Origin: DASQZK01 sp963809925
GTDB lineage: Bacteria; Bacteroidota; Bacteroidia; Bacteroidales; GCA-2748055
Assembly (NCBI GenBank): GCA_963809925.1
Contig: CAWELH010000003.1
Span: forward strand, 496,001-560,000
Length of the DNA stretch: 64,000 nt
Direction: 5' to 3'
The notes beneath the pieces were generated by a model. That model was not told the DNA's origin and searched no databases. It worked only from the letters and a program-made list of their open reading frames with translations. The translations under genes were made by a program, and so were the position numbers. Of this stretch, positions 42,227 through 51,276 are shown in pieces (position 1 is the stretch's first letter; the number at the start of each line of letters is the position of its first letter).

Positions 42227-44140
42227 ATGAAACGCTCCTGCCTTATTCTCGCCATTACACTTCTGTCATTTACCGGTATTTGCGGTCAACCTTTTAAGCC
42301 TTTTCCACTCTTTCAAGACAATATGGTCATTCAACGGCAAAAGCCGGTGCATGTCTATGGTACGGCGGCAGCCGGGATTCTGGTTACGGTGGATTTCAAC
42401 GGTAAAAAGGGTGAATCTGTAACCGGGAAAGACGGCCATTGGGATGTTATCCTTCCTGCTCTGGAAGCTGGTGGCCCATACGAAATGAAAATTTCAGAGG
42501 GAGATGAAAGTCTGACATATAAAAATATCATGATTGGCGATGTGTGGATTGCTTCCGGACAATCCAATATGGAGTACAGGATGAAACAAGGTGTTCCCGG
42601 TTACAAGAATGAGGTTGCCCTGGCTGATTTTCCAGGGATTCGGTATTATGAAGTGCCTCAGCGTCCGGCTTCCGTACCCCATACCGACCTTCCTGAATCT
42701 GAATGGAAAATTTGTACTCCCGAGAATGTACCTGAATTCTCTGCCGTAGCTTTTTATTTTGCACAAAAGATCAACAGGGAAACAGGAATTCCCATTGGGA
42801 TCATTAATGTGTGTTGGGGAGGCAGTTCTGTAGAGGCATGGATGAGTCCCGCTGCCTATGCCGGTCTACCTCATCAGGCAGGTCCCGATCTGATCGCGGC
42901 AATGGGTGATTTAAGTCTGGAAGAGTTTCATGTTATCAATGAAGAAAATACGAAAACAGTTGTTGATGTCACCTCCAATTCTTTCGAGGGACTGAAAAAG
43001 GGCGTTGAGACTGCAGGCTATAATGATTCGAACTGGCCTGTTTTAAAGGTCCCTGAATGGGGGAAAGTTGATAACCAGGTCTTTTGGTTCAGAAAACAAT
43101 TTTTCCTTGATCGTAACCAAAAAGATTCGCTGAAACTTTCCCTGGGTGTCGCGGGTTCCATCATCAGCGTCTATATTAACGGTAAAGAAGTATTTCGTGG
43201 AAATGGTGTACAGGTGGAGGTAAGCCTGCCGGCAGGTACATTCCATAAAGGATCCAATATTATCGCATTCAGATTGGCCAATCCCTGGTGGTACCCATAT
43301 ATCCTCAATGGTGAAAATGGTCTCGCCCTCAGGGATGCACCAGGAAATATTTTGTCAGACTTAAGCGGAGAATGGAAATATAATATGAGCATCGAGCCAC
43401 ATGTCCCGAAGTTTTTTCCACTTCAGACAGTGCCTTCAGCTTTGTATAACGGGATGCTTTATCCGCTTTTCAGTACACCTGTCGCAGGTTTCATATGGTA
43501 CCAGGGTGAAACAAACGGTGACCAGGGCGTCGAATACCGGAAACTCTTTACCTCCATGATATGTGAATGGAGGATCAAGTTCCGCCAGGGGTATCTTCCA
43601 TTCTATTTTGTACAGCTTGCAAATCTTGGCGACCCCTCTGAAATGGTGGAAGACCATGGATGGCCGTTTCTTCGCGAAGCCCAGGATATGGCATTGTATC
43701 TGCCTTATACCGGTATGGCTACAGCGATTGATGTCGGAAATCGCTACGACATTCACCCAAAGGATAAGAAAACTGTTGGTTACCGCCTTGCCCTGAATGC
43801 GCTAAATACGACCTATCATCTTCCTGTGTCATTTTCCGGACCTCATTTCAGTTCGGCCGAATTTAATGAAGGCAGTGTTATCCTTCATTTTGACAACGCC
43901 AAAGGTCTGCATACCAATGATGATTCTTCTCCGGCGAGTTTTTGTATTGCAGGTGCCGACCGTCAGTTCCATCCTGCAACGGCCAGGATTAACGGAGATA
44001 TCGTTGAGCTGAAATGTACGGTGGTTTCCCAACCTGTTGCCGTCAGATATGCCTGGGCTAAAAACCCTGTTATAAATCTGTTTAACGATGCGGATTTGCC
44101 CACGCTTCCTTTCCGCACAGACGACTGGCCACCAAAATAA
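42227..44140 (+). CDS. Exported sialate O-acetylesterase-type SGNH esterase
   Basis: The 637-residue protein has a signal peptide (ends GICGQ). Block I of the SGNH fold is WIASGQSNMEYRM (nucleophile Ser in SGQSNM near 110-115). GFIWYQGETNGDQG is a further family block, and a His-containing block is DIHPKDKK. A jelly-roll insert of about 130 residues (VFWFRKQFFLDRN, YINGKEVFRGN) splits the catalytic domain, as in the GH2/sialate-esterase-like members. Such enzymes remove O-acetyl groups from glycans, including pectin and xylan. It is followed by a GH28-like gene on the same strand, suggesting deacetylation before backbone cleavage. Confidence 0.88.
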   Translation: MKRSCLILAITLLSFTGICGQPFKPFPLFQDNMVIQRQKPVHVYGTAAAGILVTVDFNGKKGESVTGKDGHWDVILPALEAGGPYEMKISEGDESLTYKNIMIGDVWIASGQSNMEYRMKQGVPGYKNEVALADFPGIRYYEVPQRPASVPHTDLPESEWKICTPENVPEFSAVAFYFAQKINRETGIPIGIINVCWGGSSVEAWMSPAAYAGLPHQAGPDLIAAMGDLSLEEFHVINEENTKTVVDVTSNSFEGLKKGVETAGYNDSNWPVLKVPEWGKVDNQVFWFRKQFFLDRNQKDSLKLSLGVAGSIISVYINGKEVFRGNGVQVEVSLPAGTFHKGSNIIAFRLANPWWYPYILNGENGLALRDAPGNILSDLSGEWKYNMSIEPHVPKFFPLQTVPSALYNGMLYPLFSTPVAGFIWYQGETNGDQGVEYRKLFTSMICEWRIKFRQGYLPFYFVQLANLGDPSEMVEDHGWPFLREAQDMALYLPYTGMATAIDVGNRYDIHPKDKKTVGYRLALNALNTTYHLPVSFSGPHFSSAEFNEGSVILHFDNAKGLHTNDDSSPASFCIAGADRQFHPATARINGDIVELKCTVVSQPVAVRYAWAKNPVINLFNDADLPTLPFRTDDWPPK

Positions 44141-44398
44141 AAATGAATTCAGGCATAGGTTATTACTTTACGGATTGACCGGGACGTACTATTTTAAGTC
44201 TTGAATAAACACTTGAACCAGCGGAGTAAACAGGAATAAGATTGTCCAATACTACTGAACTGCGCCACCAGTCAGAGGTTATGGGCTATTCCAACACACT
44301 CTCCTTAGACTTACCTGGTCCCACATACAATATCCTTTGGGAATGACTTGACAGTTGCTGACGTTATTCCGATCTTTATAATTTTAAAATTCCGGATT

Positions 44399-45790
44399 AT
44401 GAAAACAAACCGCATATCAGTCTTGATATTCATCTTACTGTTTTTTCATACATCGCCAAATCTAATTGGCAGTGTTGTTCCCTACCCGGCTGTACCCGGC
44501 CTTGTAACCAGCGATATTTATACTGTTGAGGCTGATGGTAAAAAGTTGTGGACAGAGAAATTCGTTACGAATTTCGATTTCAGCAAACTTCCGGAATGGT
44601 TCAAAGCTCCATATGTAAGTGTGCAGCAGGAGATTCACCAGACAGGATTTTCCTGTGATGGTCCGGTGAGGATTTCAATTACCGTGACGGAAAAGATATC
44701 GAAAGCATCTGTCAGGCCGGCCAGCAGGGAAATTTCAACTGTTATCTCAGGGAATACCATAAGCTTCACTATCCCGGGTCCCGATAAACTTTATGTGGAG
44801 ATCGACGATCTTCCCCCTCTCTGCCTGTTTGCCGACCCGGCTGAAACAAACATACCGTCAGCGGATGATCCTGGGATTCATTATTTTGGGCCGGGCGTAC
44901 ATCATCCCGGATATATCACCCTGAAAGATAACGAGACTGTCTATATTGCCCCGGGTGCCATCGTCTATGGCGGGATACGGGCCGACAGCGTTTCAAACAT
45001 AAGGATCCTTGGGCGCGGAATACTTGATGGAAATTTTGAATTCAGAAATATGGTGTTGTTGAAAAATTGTCGCAATGTACAGGTGGAAGGTGTCCTGATG
45101 AGATATGGAAACGGTTGGACAAATACGCTGATCAACTGTCATAATATTAAATATCATGGTATTAAGGTTCTGAGTTTTGGACCAAGTGGTGATGGGATCG
45201 ATCCGCTCGGATCAGAAAATGTTGAAATTTCTGACTGTTTTTTACGCTGTACTGACGATTGCATTGCCATTAAATGCCCCTCATATGAACACATTGTAAA
45301 TAACATTCATGTTACTGGTAATACGATGTTGGGATATGCTTACAGTGACGGTATTACCATTGGGTTTGAGACGAACGGCAAATCGATCAGTAATATCCAT
45401 GTAGATAATTGCGATATTCTTCTGGCACGAGGTGGAAACAGGGTGGAAGGGCACAGTGCATTTAGTATTATATGTGACGGACCCTCCGTAGTAAGTAATA
45501 TCCTATACGAAAATTTGCGGGTTGAAAAATCCGAGATCCTCCTCTTTGAATTGAATGTGACCAATGGAACTCTGTATGGTGATGATCTTCCCGGGCACAT
45601 CCAGGATATAACACTTAAAAATATTAGCTGGAATCATGATGGCCCAATTGTTTTAAGAGGATTTGACGATACACACCGTGTGCAAAATGTTACGTTTGAA
45701 AATTGCACCGTGGCAGGAAAACAACTGAAAAAAGTTGAGTCGAAGATTCTTGAGGTAAATGGATTTGTTGACCATATAAACGTTAAGTAA
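44399..45790 (+). CDS. Secreted GH28-like parallel beta-helix glycosidase
   Basis: Starting from ATG 44399 the protein has 463 residues and a signal peptide (ISVLIFILLFFHTSP). An N-terminal beta domain leads to VYIAPGAIVYGGIRADSVS and a right-handed beta-helix of short repeats (NVQVEGVLMRYGNGWT, NVEISDCFLRCTDDC). The GDGIDPLGS turn (about 263-271) and TDDCIAIK (about 284-291) hold the Asp residues expected for GH28-type catalysis. Polygalacturonase or a related rhamnogalacturonan activity is likely, and GH49-type relatives are the alternative. The frame extends upstream only to a TTG, so the ATG with the signal peptide is preferred. Confidence 0.8.
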   Translation: MKTNRISVLIFILLFFHTSPNLIGSVVPYPAVPGLVTSDIYTVEADGKKLWTEKFVTNFDFSKLPEWFKAPYVSVQQEIHQTGFSCDGPVRISITVTEKISKASVRPASREISTVISGNTISFTIPGPDKLYVEIDDLPPLCLFADPAETNIPSADDPGIHYFGPGVHHPGYITLKDNETVYIAPGAIVYGGIRADSVSNIRILGRGILDGNFEFRNMVLLKNCRNVQVEGVLMRYGNGWTNTLINCHNIKYHGIKVLSFGPSGDGIDPLGSENVEISDCFLRCTDDCIAIKCPSYEHIVNNIHVTGNTMLGYAYSDGITIGFETNGKSISNIHVDNCDILLARGGNRVEGHSAFSIICDGPSVVSNILYENLRVEKSEILLFELNVTNGTLYGDDLPGHIQDITLKNISWNHDGPIVLRGFDDTHRVQNVTFENCTVAGKQLKKVESKILEVNGFVDHINVK

Positions 45791-46285
45791 GATTTTATTC
45801 TTAGGTTTCAACGTTTTCTATTCATATCCTCATACTATTTATCTGACTTTCACAGATCTGGTTTGTCCTTTCTGTACGGGCCATTATTACCTCCGTATCA
45901 GTATATACCCCTGATCATCGGCTAGTTTTTAGATTTCTAAATATCTGTCAGCCAGGCGAATCCAATAAAAAAATAAAAAAGTCCGGATTGGGATGCAAGA
46001 TTTTACCACTTTTCACATTAAGGGATAAATATACTCCTTCTGCCTTGTTTACAAATATCTTTAGTGGAAGGATTATGAAATTAAATCCCAATTATTCATT
46101 AAATTGATTTGAACGAAGCAACACATAACCAACCAGGAACTTAAACATCTGATGAAGTAAAGTAATCAATGTTTCAGGATGAAAAACATCTCACATCCTG
46201 TTTCCGGAATTTGAGATATAAAAAAAATATTCATCACATAGTTGATTTTAGCGGCAGGCGACTATGAAAACAACCTGTTACGACT
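45791..46285. other. Intergenic region, nothing recognised
   Basis: About 495 bp of AT-rich sequence holds no coding frame, tandem repeat or RNA-like fold that I can support. Two closely spaced ATG-A-A-A-A contexts (46264 and 46286) precede the next gene; only the second is in its frame. Confidence 0.4.
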
Positions 46286-48031
46286 ATGAAAATCTACGAA
46301 AAAAAATTAAACCGAGCCCTGTTACTTTCCTTAGGTATGTCTGTGCTCATTATCTTAAGTTTTTCCTGTCAGAAACCTGAAACAGCAATACCTGAGGTTA
46401 AGACTGATCCTGAGACTTATAACATGAATGTAACAAATCTGGCACTTGCAGTGAGTCGGGCGCTTGCATCATCTGACGAATTCAGACAAATTGTAAAGCA
46501 TGAGGCGTTGAAACAATTTGACGGGGATTACGATATTCTTTTCACAAATATCGTGGATAGGAAGTTAAGCGATTATAACACATTTTTGAAAAAATCGGCA
46601 TCCGAGATACGGATAAAGGACCTTCTTACCGATCATCTGGGTTCAGTATCCTCTTCCTTAAAAAGTACGGGAGCTACCGCTATTGACGATATATTAAAAG
46701 CAAATCCGGATCTGCAGATTTCCGTTCCTGTACATTGTGAGGAATGGGACCCGGTGAGTTATAAGCCGGTAGTTGCTGTTGTCCCTTCTGGCTTCCGGGA
46801 TGGGATAACTAAATCTGTACCTGGGTATTCGCCCGAAGGGAACCGGCTGCAGGTTGATGCGGTGAACGAGCCTGCAGAGGCAGTGGTTGTTATTAGTCTT
46901 AATGAACGATTAATGATGGTAGCCCCTACAATCCACAGGGAACCTATACCAACACCTATGCCTCAGAATCTTTCCGGTGTGGACACTGAGTCAGGCATCA
47001 GACTTTCATGGGGTATGCCTTCCGAAACTTCGATGAACAATACCGCAGGTTATTATATATACAGGAAGTCAACATCTTCAGCCACCTTTGAAAAAATAGG
47101 CACCGTGTATGCCTATTATAATAAAGCCTATGATGATAACAACGTAGAGCCTTCGCGATCATATTCCTATTTTGTGCAAGCCTACTATGGAGGCAGTACT
47201 TCGGGAGCTTCAAATATCGTGACCTTAACCGCACCTGCCAATCCAAAGCCGGTCCTGTCTTTCGACGTTATTCAACAATCAAAAACTCAGGTAGAGTTGC
47301 GATGGGAGAACGATTATAGTCAGAGTTTCAATTCCACGATGATTTACCGGTACCGTCAGGATATCGACAGTGATTATAAACTCTTCAGGACCATGAGTCC
47401 CTCTTCTCACTATTGTTTTGATAATGATCTGGTTCCCGGGAAGAAATTCATCTATAAGATCAATCATGTATCTGATCTGGGAATTTCTAACCCAAAATTT
47501 GATTTTACACAGATTCCCTACAGGGATATTTCACATTTATCACCTGTCTATATCCATGGTCTGGGGTTTTCAGACTGGAGCATCGAGAGCTGGTTGGGCG
47601 GCAAGCCTGAATTCTATGTGACGGTAGCCAATGTTAATCTGAGCACAGGAAGAACATACAAGATTCAGGAGAAAATTCTGCTACAATTCGGCTCAAGGAC
47701 AAATTTTCAAATATTTCCGGACACCTTCGTATTTAACTGGCAGCCAGGGATATGGTATGATATGATTACATTCAGTGTTGTGGAGCATGATGCTGGTGGT
47801 TCGACTACCATTAAGTTTAGTGCCGGATATAATTCTAAAAACTCACAAAAACTGAATATGATGCCAGTAAGTTTTGGGATCGAGAGCCAATACGAGGTTG
47901 GGAATGGAAGTGAAAACTGCGGCTGCTCATATCTTAATTATTATGAGGATCCTGTGCAATGGCTGAAATTCCCGAATTATGGGGTACAACTGTTGGTATC
48001 TGATAAATCAATAAGTGAGATGATGCAATAG
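46286..48031 (+). CDS. Lipoprotein with fibronectin type III domains, function unknown
   Basis: The 581-residue protein has a lipoprotein signal (ALLLSLGMSVLIILSFSC, Cys28). Residues about 50-220 form a helical then mixed region (NLALAVSRALASSDEFRQIV) that I do not recognise. At least two FN3 modules follow: GIRLSWGMPSETSMNNTAGY with YYIYRKSTSS, and VELRWENDYSQSF. The C-terminal 150 residues are a strand-rich domain. FN3 modules suggest a surface adhesion or scaffolding role. The barrel protein that begins 38 bp downstream is likely co-transcribed. Confidence 0.72.
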   Translation: MKIYEKKLNRALLLSLGMSVLIILSFSCQKPETAIPEVKTDPETYNMNVTNLALAVSRALASSDEFRQIVKHEALKQFDGDYDILFTNIVDRKLSDYNTFLKKSASEIRIKDLLTDHLGSVSSSLKSTGATAIDDILKANPDLQISVPVHCEEWDPVSYKPVVAVVPSGFRDGITKSVPGYSPEGNRLQVDAVNEPAEAVVVISLNERLMMVAPTIHREPIPTPMPQNLSGVDTESGIRLSWGMPSETSMNNTAGYYIYRKSTSSATFEKIGTVYAYYNKAYDDNNVEPSRSYSYFVQAYYGGSTSGASNIVTLTAPANPKPVLSFDVIQQSKTQVELRWENDYSQSFNSTMIYRYRQDIDSDYKLFRTMSPSSHYCFDNDLVPGKKFIYKINHVSDLGISNPKFDFTQIPYRDISHLSPVYIHGLGFSDWSIESWLGGKPEFYVTVANVNLSTGRTYKIQEKILLQFGSRTNFQIFPDTFVFNWQPGIWYDMITFSVVEHDAGGSTTIKFSAGYNSKNSQKLNMMPVSFGIESQYEVGNGSENCGCSYLNYYEDPVQWLKFPNYGVQLLVSDKSISEMMQ

Positions 48032-48069
48032 ATTCTGCTTATATATTCCTCAAACTTAACGCTAATATC

Positions 48070-48699
48070 ATGAAAAAAGCTATTTGTTTCTTGACTGCAA
48101 TCTTCACCTGCATGCAATTGTTCCCACAGGAGAATAAAGGAAATTTCGTCAGGATGGAATTAGGGCCTTGTCTTCATTTTAATAGCCTGAATGAAGATTA
48201 TTATTTCAGGTATATGAATGAAGGTTATCTGGTGGAAAATACATCAATGATGGGTCTTAATCTTAAATTCAGTCTGGCGTTCAGGCAGGGTCTTGATTTC
48301 ATCTTTGGTACGCTTGCTGAAATCGGAATGGATAATTACACGGATGGCGAATGGAACCCGGGTTATACCAACTCGAGTGATTATGTACTGAATGGGGGAG
48401 GGGTTTATTTTGGGCTGAATCCGCATACAAAGGGTGAACACTTCGGGCTTGACGCCGACATTGCTGCCGGTATTCTGGCTTATAAAGAATACCGTGTCAT
48501 TTATAATGATACGGTTGAACCCTATGTAGACAAATACGATAAAAAATCATCGATATTTGGAGGTATCGCAAGTGTTGGCTTTTACTTGCGGGGGAAAACG
48601 CTTGGTGTATCCCCTCAATTCCAGGTGATCATGGCTGGCGGGAACAATGGTAGTTTTCTTTTTTATGGTTTCTATGTTCCTCTCACGATTTCTTTTTAA
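48070..48699 (+). CDS. Outer-membrane beta-barrel protein, unknown
   Basis: The 209-residue protein has a signal peptide (ends LFPQ). It is strand-rich with alternating hydrophobic residues, glycine turns and aromatic girdles (LNLKFSLAFRQGLDFIFGTL, GVYFGLNPHTKG), ending in a PLTISF strand typical of barrel recognition by the BAM complex. The size suits an 8- to 10-stranded barrel. No characterised homologue is recognised. It is paired with the FN3 lipoprotein upstream. Confidence 0.68.
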   Translation: MKKAICFLTAIFTCMQLFPQENKGNFVRMELGPCLHFNSLNEDYYFRYMNEGYLVENTSMMGLNLKFSLAFRQGLDFIFGTLAEIGMDNYTDGEWNPGYTNSSDYVLNGGGVYFGLNPHTKGEHFGLDADIAAGILAYKEYRVIYNDTVEPYVDKYDKKSSIFGGIASVGFYLRGKTLGVSPQFQVIMAGGNNGSFLFYGFYVPLTISF

Positions 48700-48866
48700 A
48701 CCCACCACCTGCCACCGCTGTCATGGGATGATCTGAAATCATAGGATGACGAAGCAACGATCCCGCACGAGGTTTATCCGAATAGAAAAAACCACTGTGA
48801 AGAGGGAGAGTTGCTTCTCTATTTTTTAGGTGTCCCTGAAAGCGTTGATGCGGAAGCGTTTCCTGG

Positions 48867-49328
48867 TTACTTGCTTCTCTCAAGGAACCAGTTGGAAAGC
48901 ATCTTAATTTCTTCATCTGTAAGCCGGGCTTCCGGATGCTCAATTTTGAATGACTTGAGCGGCATCTTCTCTTTGGCCACCATTCCTCCTGAATGTTTAA
49001 ATTTTGATTGCTGCTGGTCCTTACTGTATTCCCCCCATTCTGAGAAGTTCATATGCTCACGTGCCTCATCAATATGATTTTGCAAAAACCAGGATACAGG
49101 CTGAACATATGAGTACCAGGGATATTCCGTTTGATAGGAATGACAGTCATAACAGGCATCATGGATCAGGGCCTGTATTTCGGATGGAGGATCCGTTATA
49201 GCCATAAGGTCCTCTGACGGGTCAGTCTGAGGCACCGATCTGTTGATACCGAAAAACTGAATACCGAAAAACAGGATCAGAATAAGGATTAGAATGATCC
49301 GGCCAACTGGGAATTTCTTCTTTGCCAT
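48867..49328 (-). CDS. Membrane-anchored haem-binding domain protein
   Basis: The 153-residue protein has an N-terminal transmembrane anchor (10-27, IILILILILFFGIQFFG). A c-type haem site C59-x-x-C62-H63 (ACYDCHS) follows, then the PWYSYVQPVSWFLQNHIDEA and NFSEWGEYS segments typical of the haem-bd (PF14376) family. It is probably a periplasmic redox or haem-sensing protein. It stands between convergent and divergent neighbours and shows no obvious operon. Confidence 0.85.
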   Translation of the reverse strand: MAKKKFPVGRIILILILILFFGIQFFGINRSVPQTDPSEDLMAITDPPSEIQALIHDACYDCHSYQTEYPWYSYVQPVSWFLQNHIDEAREHMNFSEWGEYSKDQQQSKFKHSGGMVAKEKMPLKSFKIEHPEARLTDEEIKMLSNWFLERSK

Positions 49329-49638
49329 GAAAATGATTTTTTGGTTTAGATGTAAACAATGACGCGCAGAAAAAAGATCGCTATTTTACTAACAAGATTG
49401 AATACCAATGGAAAGTTACAATTTATTCCATGAAGGTGATGGATGTTTTTCTGATTTTTTACGAGCAAAAAACCGGCGTAAGATAGAAACCTTACTATGC
49501 TAATGCTGAAGAGACTATCACCAGCCACGTTCAATTTTGCTCTGCCCGGACCATTCACGGAGTACAATGATTCCGGTGGTTTTTTCCAGGTAAGCGCAAA
49601 AATTTCCTTATTTTTACTCCCGCATTTCTCATACTAAT
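49329..49638. other. Divergent spacer, nothing recognised
   Basis: A 310-bp AT-rich spacer lies between the haem-binding and acyltransferase genes. It has no supported gene or repeat, and no TAnnTTTG box is evident on either strand. Confidence 0.35.
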
Positions 49639-50382
49639 ATGAAGAACATTTCACTGAAAATATTGTCGGTATTACTTTGGATCTGGTTTTCAGCATCATG
49701 TGTGATCCTGACGCCTTTCCTGTTTGTCATTTGGGCTGTAACTGCTCCTTTCGACAAACGGCTTGCCATTCTTCATAAATATTCATGCTTTTGGGGCGCA
49801 CAGTACATCTGGACGAATCCCCTCTGGCACCTTACTATTTCCAACAGAAGTAATTTTGATGACAGGAAATCTTGGATCGTGATCTCGAATCATCAGAGTC
49901 TTGTTGACATCATTGTTATCAACAGCCTGTTTAAGCATTTTAAATGGACATCCAAGGCCGAGAATTTCAGATTGCCATTTGTCGGTTGGGTGTTAAGCCT
50001 TAACCGTTCAATAAGAGTTTACAGGACATCCCGCGATGCGTATCAGAGATTCCGTGTACAGGCTATCCATGCCATGGAGTTGGGAAGTTCCCTGATGGTT
50101 TTCCCTGAAGGTACACGGTCAAAAGGCGGAAGCCTTGGAAGATTCAAAGACGGGGCATTTATGCTGGCCCATGAAACGAAGACTGGCATCATTCCGATGG
50201 TATTGGATGGAAGTGCGAGGGCAGTTCCCAAGAAAGGATGGAGTCTAACGGGAAGGGTGAATATTAAGCTGAAGGTGCTTGATTCCGTTCCGTATGAAAA
50301 TTTTGAGAATCTGTCCCTGGCCGAAACTACTGCAATGTTCAGGGGTATCATTGACAGGGAACTCGCAATCCTTAGATCCTGA
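49639..50382 (+). CDS. plsC: 1-acyl-sn-glycerol-3-phosphate acyltransferase family protein
   Basis: This 247-residue PlsC-type enzyme makes phosphatidic acid from lysophosphatidic acid at the inner membrane. There is an N-terminal hydrophobic anchor (8-36). The catalytic H85-x4-D90 is in ISNHQSLVD. The substrate motif is FPEGTRS (E157 region). GWVLSLNRSIRVYR is the usual intermediate block. It overlaps no neighbour; a Rossmann-like gene starts 6 bp after the stop, a probable operon. A related lyso-ornithine acyltransferase role cannot be excluded. Confidence 0.9.
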   Translation: MKNISLKILSVLLWIWFSASCVILTPFLFVIWAVTAPFDKRLAILHKYSCFWGAQYIWTNPLWHLTISNRSNFDDRKSWIVISNHQSLVDIIVINSLFKHFKWTSKAENFRLPFVGWVLSLNRSIRVYRTSRDAYQRFRVQAIHAMELGSSLMVFPEGTRSKGGSLGRFKDGAFMLAHETKTGIIPMVLDGSARAVPKKGWSLTGRVNIKLKVLDSVPYENFENLSLAETTAMFRGIIDRELAILRS

Positions 50383-50388
50383 ACGAAA

Positions 50389-51168
50389 ATGATTCCCGAG
50401 TATCCAGGAAAAAAGGTCCTAAGAAGGATGGGATACCTTTCCGATCAGAAAGGAATTCTTAATCGTTACCTTCTGGAATCCGGTCAATGGGAAGATCATC
50501 TTGCACGAACATCGTCATTCATTCTTCAGTCTCTGCCGGAAAAATCACCGGAGAAAATTGTAGTTCTTGGAAGTGGCTGGCTTCTCGATCTGCCACTTGA
50601 GGAAATATACAAGCGGTGCCATCAAATAAGCCTTGTGGATATCCAGCATCCGCCGCAAGTTCTGCATGAAATCATGAAATATCCTGGTGTAATCCCCGTT
50701 AAAGCAGATATCACAGGAGGCCTTATAAAGATTGCCTTTGAGCAGATGAAACACTGCAGAAAAAACGGACTCCCCTTTGAAGCAGGGAATCTAACAGTGC
50801 CTGAGCCTGCCTTTGATGAAGAAAATGTTTTTGTAATCTCATTGAATATCCTCGATCAGCTCGATGCCCTAATCGTTGACTATATCCGTCGCTGGTTTGA
50901 TCTGTCGCCAGAAGTGGTAAACGCTCTGCGACGGGAAATTCAGCGTGCACATATCAGCATGGTCGCCGCCCACCCGTATTGTATCATTACCGATGCCTAC
51001 GAAATACTTTTCAACAGCAAAGGGGAGGAAACAGGGCGTGAAACACTGCTATTTGCAGATCTGCCTGAGGGAAAGAATTGCGATGAATGGATATGGAAGT
51101 TTGATAACCACTACCACTACCGAGAGGAATTTAATACCTGGTTTGGGGTCAGGGCTGTGAGTTGTTAA
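50389..51168 (+). CDS. Uncharacterised Rossmann/methyltransferase-like protein
   Basis: The 259-residue protein has no signal peptide. KIVVLGSGWLLDLPLEEI, followed by HQISLVDIQHP, looks like the nucleotide loop and acidic strand-2 end of a class I SAM-binding fold. SAM binding is inferred, and no catalytic motif is recognised. It begins 6 bp after plsC and ends 109 bp before parE. The tail (AHPYCIITDAYEILFN) is distinctive. No known product name can be given. Confidence 0.7.
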   Translation: MIPEYPGKKVLRRMGYLSDQKGILNRYLLESGQWEDHLARTSSFILQSLPEKSPEKIVVLGSGWLLDLPLEEIYKRCHQISLVDIQHPPQVLHEIMKYPGVIPVKADITGGLIKIAFEQMKHCRKNGLPFEAGNLTVPEPAFDEENVFVISLNILDQLDALIVDYIRRWFDLSPEVVNALRREIQRAHISMVAAHPYCIITDAYEILFNSKGEETGRETLLFADLPEGKNCDEWIWKFDNHYHYREEFNTWFGVRAVSC

Positions 51169-51251
51169 CGGGCTTTAAATCTATACTATTGATAACATGC
51201 TGGTTAGTTTCTTTGTTGAAAAAGAAATGAAGCCTCAGGAATTCTTTTGGT

Positions 51252-51259
51252 TATATTTG
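51252..51259 (+). promoter_or_regulatory. Putative -7 box of parE
   Basis: TATATTTG fits TAnnTTTG and lies 17 bp before the ATG at 51277, implying a very short leader. It makes the in-frame TTG at 51247 an unlikely start. Confidence 0.5.
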
Positions 51260-51276
51260 TGCAAATTGCGTGGAGT

